Shown: positions 4,433 to 5,322 of the stretch, piece after piece
How the letters are laid out: each line of letters begins with the position of its first letter
Position numbering within the stretch: the stretch's first letter is position 1
Assembly: GCA_019420465.1 (NCBI GenBank)
Contig: JAHZHB010000123.1
Location: forward strand, 1-5,322
DNA: 5,322 bases
Source of the DNA: Lachnospiraceae bacterium
Lineage (GTDB): Bacteria; Bacillota; Clostridia; Lachnospirales; Lachnospiraceae
Reading direction: 5' to 3'
Notes under the pieces: generated by a model
What the model saw: the letters and a program-made list of their open reading frames with translations, nothing else
Database searches by the model: none
Told to the model about the DNA's origin: nothing
Position numbers and translations under genes: made by a program

Positions 4433-5322
4433 ATGAGGTATTCGGAAGATATCATTGAGGAGGTACGTTCCCGTAATAATATTGTGGACGTGATCGGCGA
4501 GTATGTCCGTCTGCAGCGAAAGGGAAGCTCCTATTTTGGACTTTGTCCCTTTCATAATGAAAAGTCTCCGTCATTTTCGGTCAGTCCCGGCAAGCAGATG
4601 TTTTACTGCTTTGGCTGCGGTGTGGGCGGAAATGTCTATACTTTTCTGATGGAATACGAGAATGCATCTTTCCCCGAAGTGCTCGAAAAGCTGGCTGACA
4701 GAGCCGGGATCGAGCTGCCAAAGCAGGAATATTCCAGAGAGGCAAAGCAGGAAGCGGACAAAAAGTCGGCGCTTCTGGCGATCAATAAGGCGGCTGCACA
4801 GTTTTATTATTACCAGCTGCGTACAGAAAAAGGCCAGCCGGCCATGGCATATCTGCAGGGCAGAAAGCTTTCGGAAGATACGATGAAGGGCTTTGGCCTT
4901 GGTTATGCCGGACGATACAGCAGCGATCTGTACCGTTACCTGAAAAGTAAAAATTTCCCGGACGAGCTGTTAAAGATCTCCGGGCTGTTCAATATCGATG
5001 AAAAACACGGGATGACGGACAAGTTCTGGAACAGGGTCATTTTCCCCATCATGGATGTCAATAACCGTGTGATCGGTTTTGGCGGACGTGTGATGGGGGA
5101 TGCCAAACCCAAGTATCTGAATTCACCGGAAACGCCGATCTTTGATAAGAGCCGTAATCTGTACGGCCTGAATATAGCCCGAAGCTCCCGCAAGAAGAAC
5201 ATGATCATCTGCGAGGGCTATATGGACGTGATCTCGATGCATCAGGCGGGCTTTACCAATGCTGTGGCTTCGTTGGGAACGGCGCTGACGTCGCAGCAGT
5301 GCAGTCTGCTCAAAAGGTTCAC
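4433..5322 (+). CDS. dnaG: DNA primase DnaG, N-terminal 296 codons (partial, runs off right edge)
   Basis: DNA primase makes RNA primers for the lagging strand at the replication fork together with the DnaB-type helicase. The frame from ATG 4433 is open to the edge. It starts MRYSEDIIEEVRSRNNIVDV and has the CHC2 zinc-binding domain with Cys38, His41, Cys59 and Cys62 (LCPFHNEKSPSF ... MFYCFGCGVGGN). Next comes the RNA polymerase core, including FWNRVIFPIMD and GFGGRVMGDAKPKYLNSPET, and the start of the TOPRIM fold with IICEGYMDV, whose Glu261 matches the catalytic Glu of family members. The DxD metal motif and the C-terminal helicase-binding domain lie outside the window. GGGAG (4421-4425) sits 7 bases ahead of the ATG. 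The 23-base gap to the upstream dgt-like gene has no terminator, so they share a transcript. Confidence 0.97.
   Translation, partial: MRYSEDIIEEVRSRNNIVDVIGEYVRLQRKGSSYFGLCPFHNEKSPSFSVSPGKQMFYCFGCGVGGNVYTFLMEYENASFPEVLEKLADRAGIELPKQEYSREAKQEADKKSALLAINKAAAQFYYYQLRTEKGQPAMAYLQGRKLSEDTMKGFGLGYAGRYSSDLYRYLKSKNFPDELLKISGLFNIDEKHGMTDKFWNRVIFPIMDVNNRVIGFGGRVMGDAKPKYLNSPETPIFDKSRNLYGLNIARSSRKKNMIICEGYMDVISMHQAGFTNAVASLGTALTSQQCSLLKRF

Noticed and set aside
4662..4886. 74-codon plus-strand frame inside dnaG
   Set aside because: It is out of frame with intact DnaG, rich in Arg and Ser as expected from a shifted frame, and lacks a ribosome binding site.

Overview
The window looks like chromosomal DNA of a low-to-mid GC Gram-positive anaerobe of the class Clostridia, most likely family Lachnospiraceae. 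The pointers are strong AGGAGG-type ribosome binding sites, AT-rich spacers between roughly 50% GC genes, TGnTATAAT-like promoters, a dgt-like gene directly ahead of dnaG, and a WYL-domain regulator preceded by a tiny Tyr-rich ORF. Genus cannot be fixed from the sequence. There is no rRNA, tRNA, CRISPR array, insertion sequence or attachment site.

Left part (1-1568). The first 43 codons of a gene on the minus strand run off the left edge; it may be an Rpn-type PD-(D/E)XK nuclease/transposase, but too little is present to be sure. It has a good ribosome binding site and a well-formed extended -10 promoter reading leftward from about 282. A 346-base AT-rich divergent spacer separates it from a rightward pair: a 33-codon acidic, Tyr-rich small protein (477-578) and, 3 bases later, a 328-residue WYL-domain transcriptional regulator (582-1568). 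The regulator's Shine-Dalgarno lies inside the end of the small ORF, so the two are probably translationally coupled.

Middle part (1565-3212). A strong-looking promoter overlaps the stop codon of the WYL gene. It should drive a 224-residue stand-alone protein resembling the reactivation domain of cobalamin-dependent methionine synthase (1714-2388), followed by a 222-residue single-pass membrane-anchored protein with a coiled-coil stalk and a small C-terminal domain (2458-3126). A compound inverted repeat ending in a short T run (3159-3212) probably ends this unit.

Right part (3213-5322). After a 189-base AT-rich spacer comes a replication-related pair: an HD-domain dGTPase-like dNTP triphosphohydrolase (3402-4409) and, 23 bases downstream, the first 296 codons of DNA primase DnaG (4433 to the right edge). 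This is the start of a common clostridial version of the macromolecular-synthesis operon; the primary sigma factor gene rpoD/sigA would be expected next, outside the window.

Most of the content is conserved housekeeping and regulatory material. The points most worth a second look are the small protein coupled to the WYL regulator, the altered SAM-binding motif of the MetH-reactivation-like protein, and the compound hairpin at 3159-3212. I found no clear case for a completely new multi-gene system.
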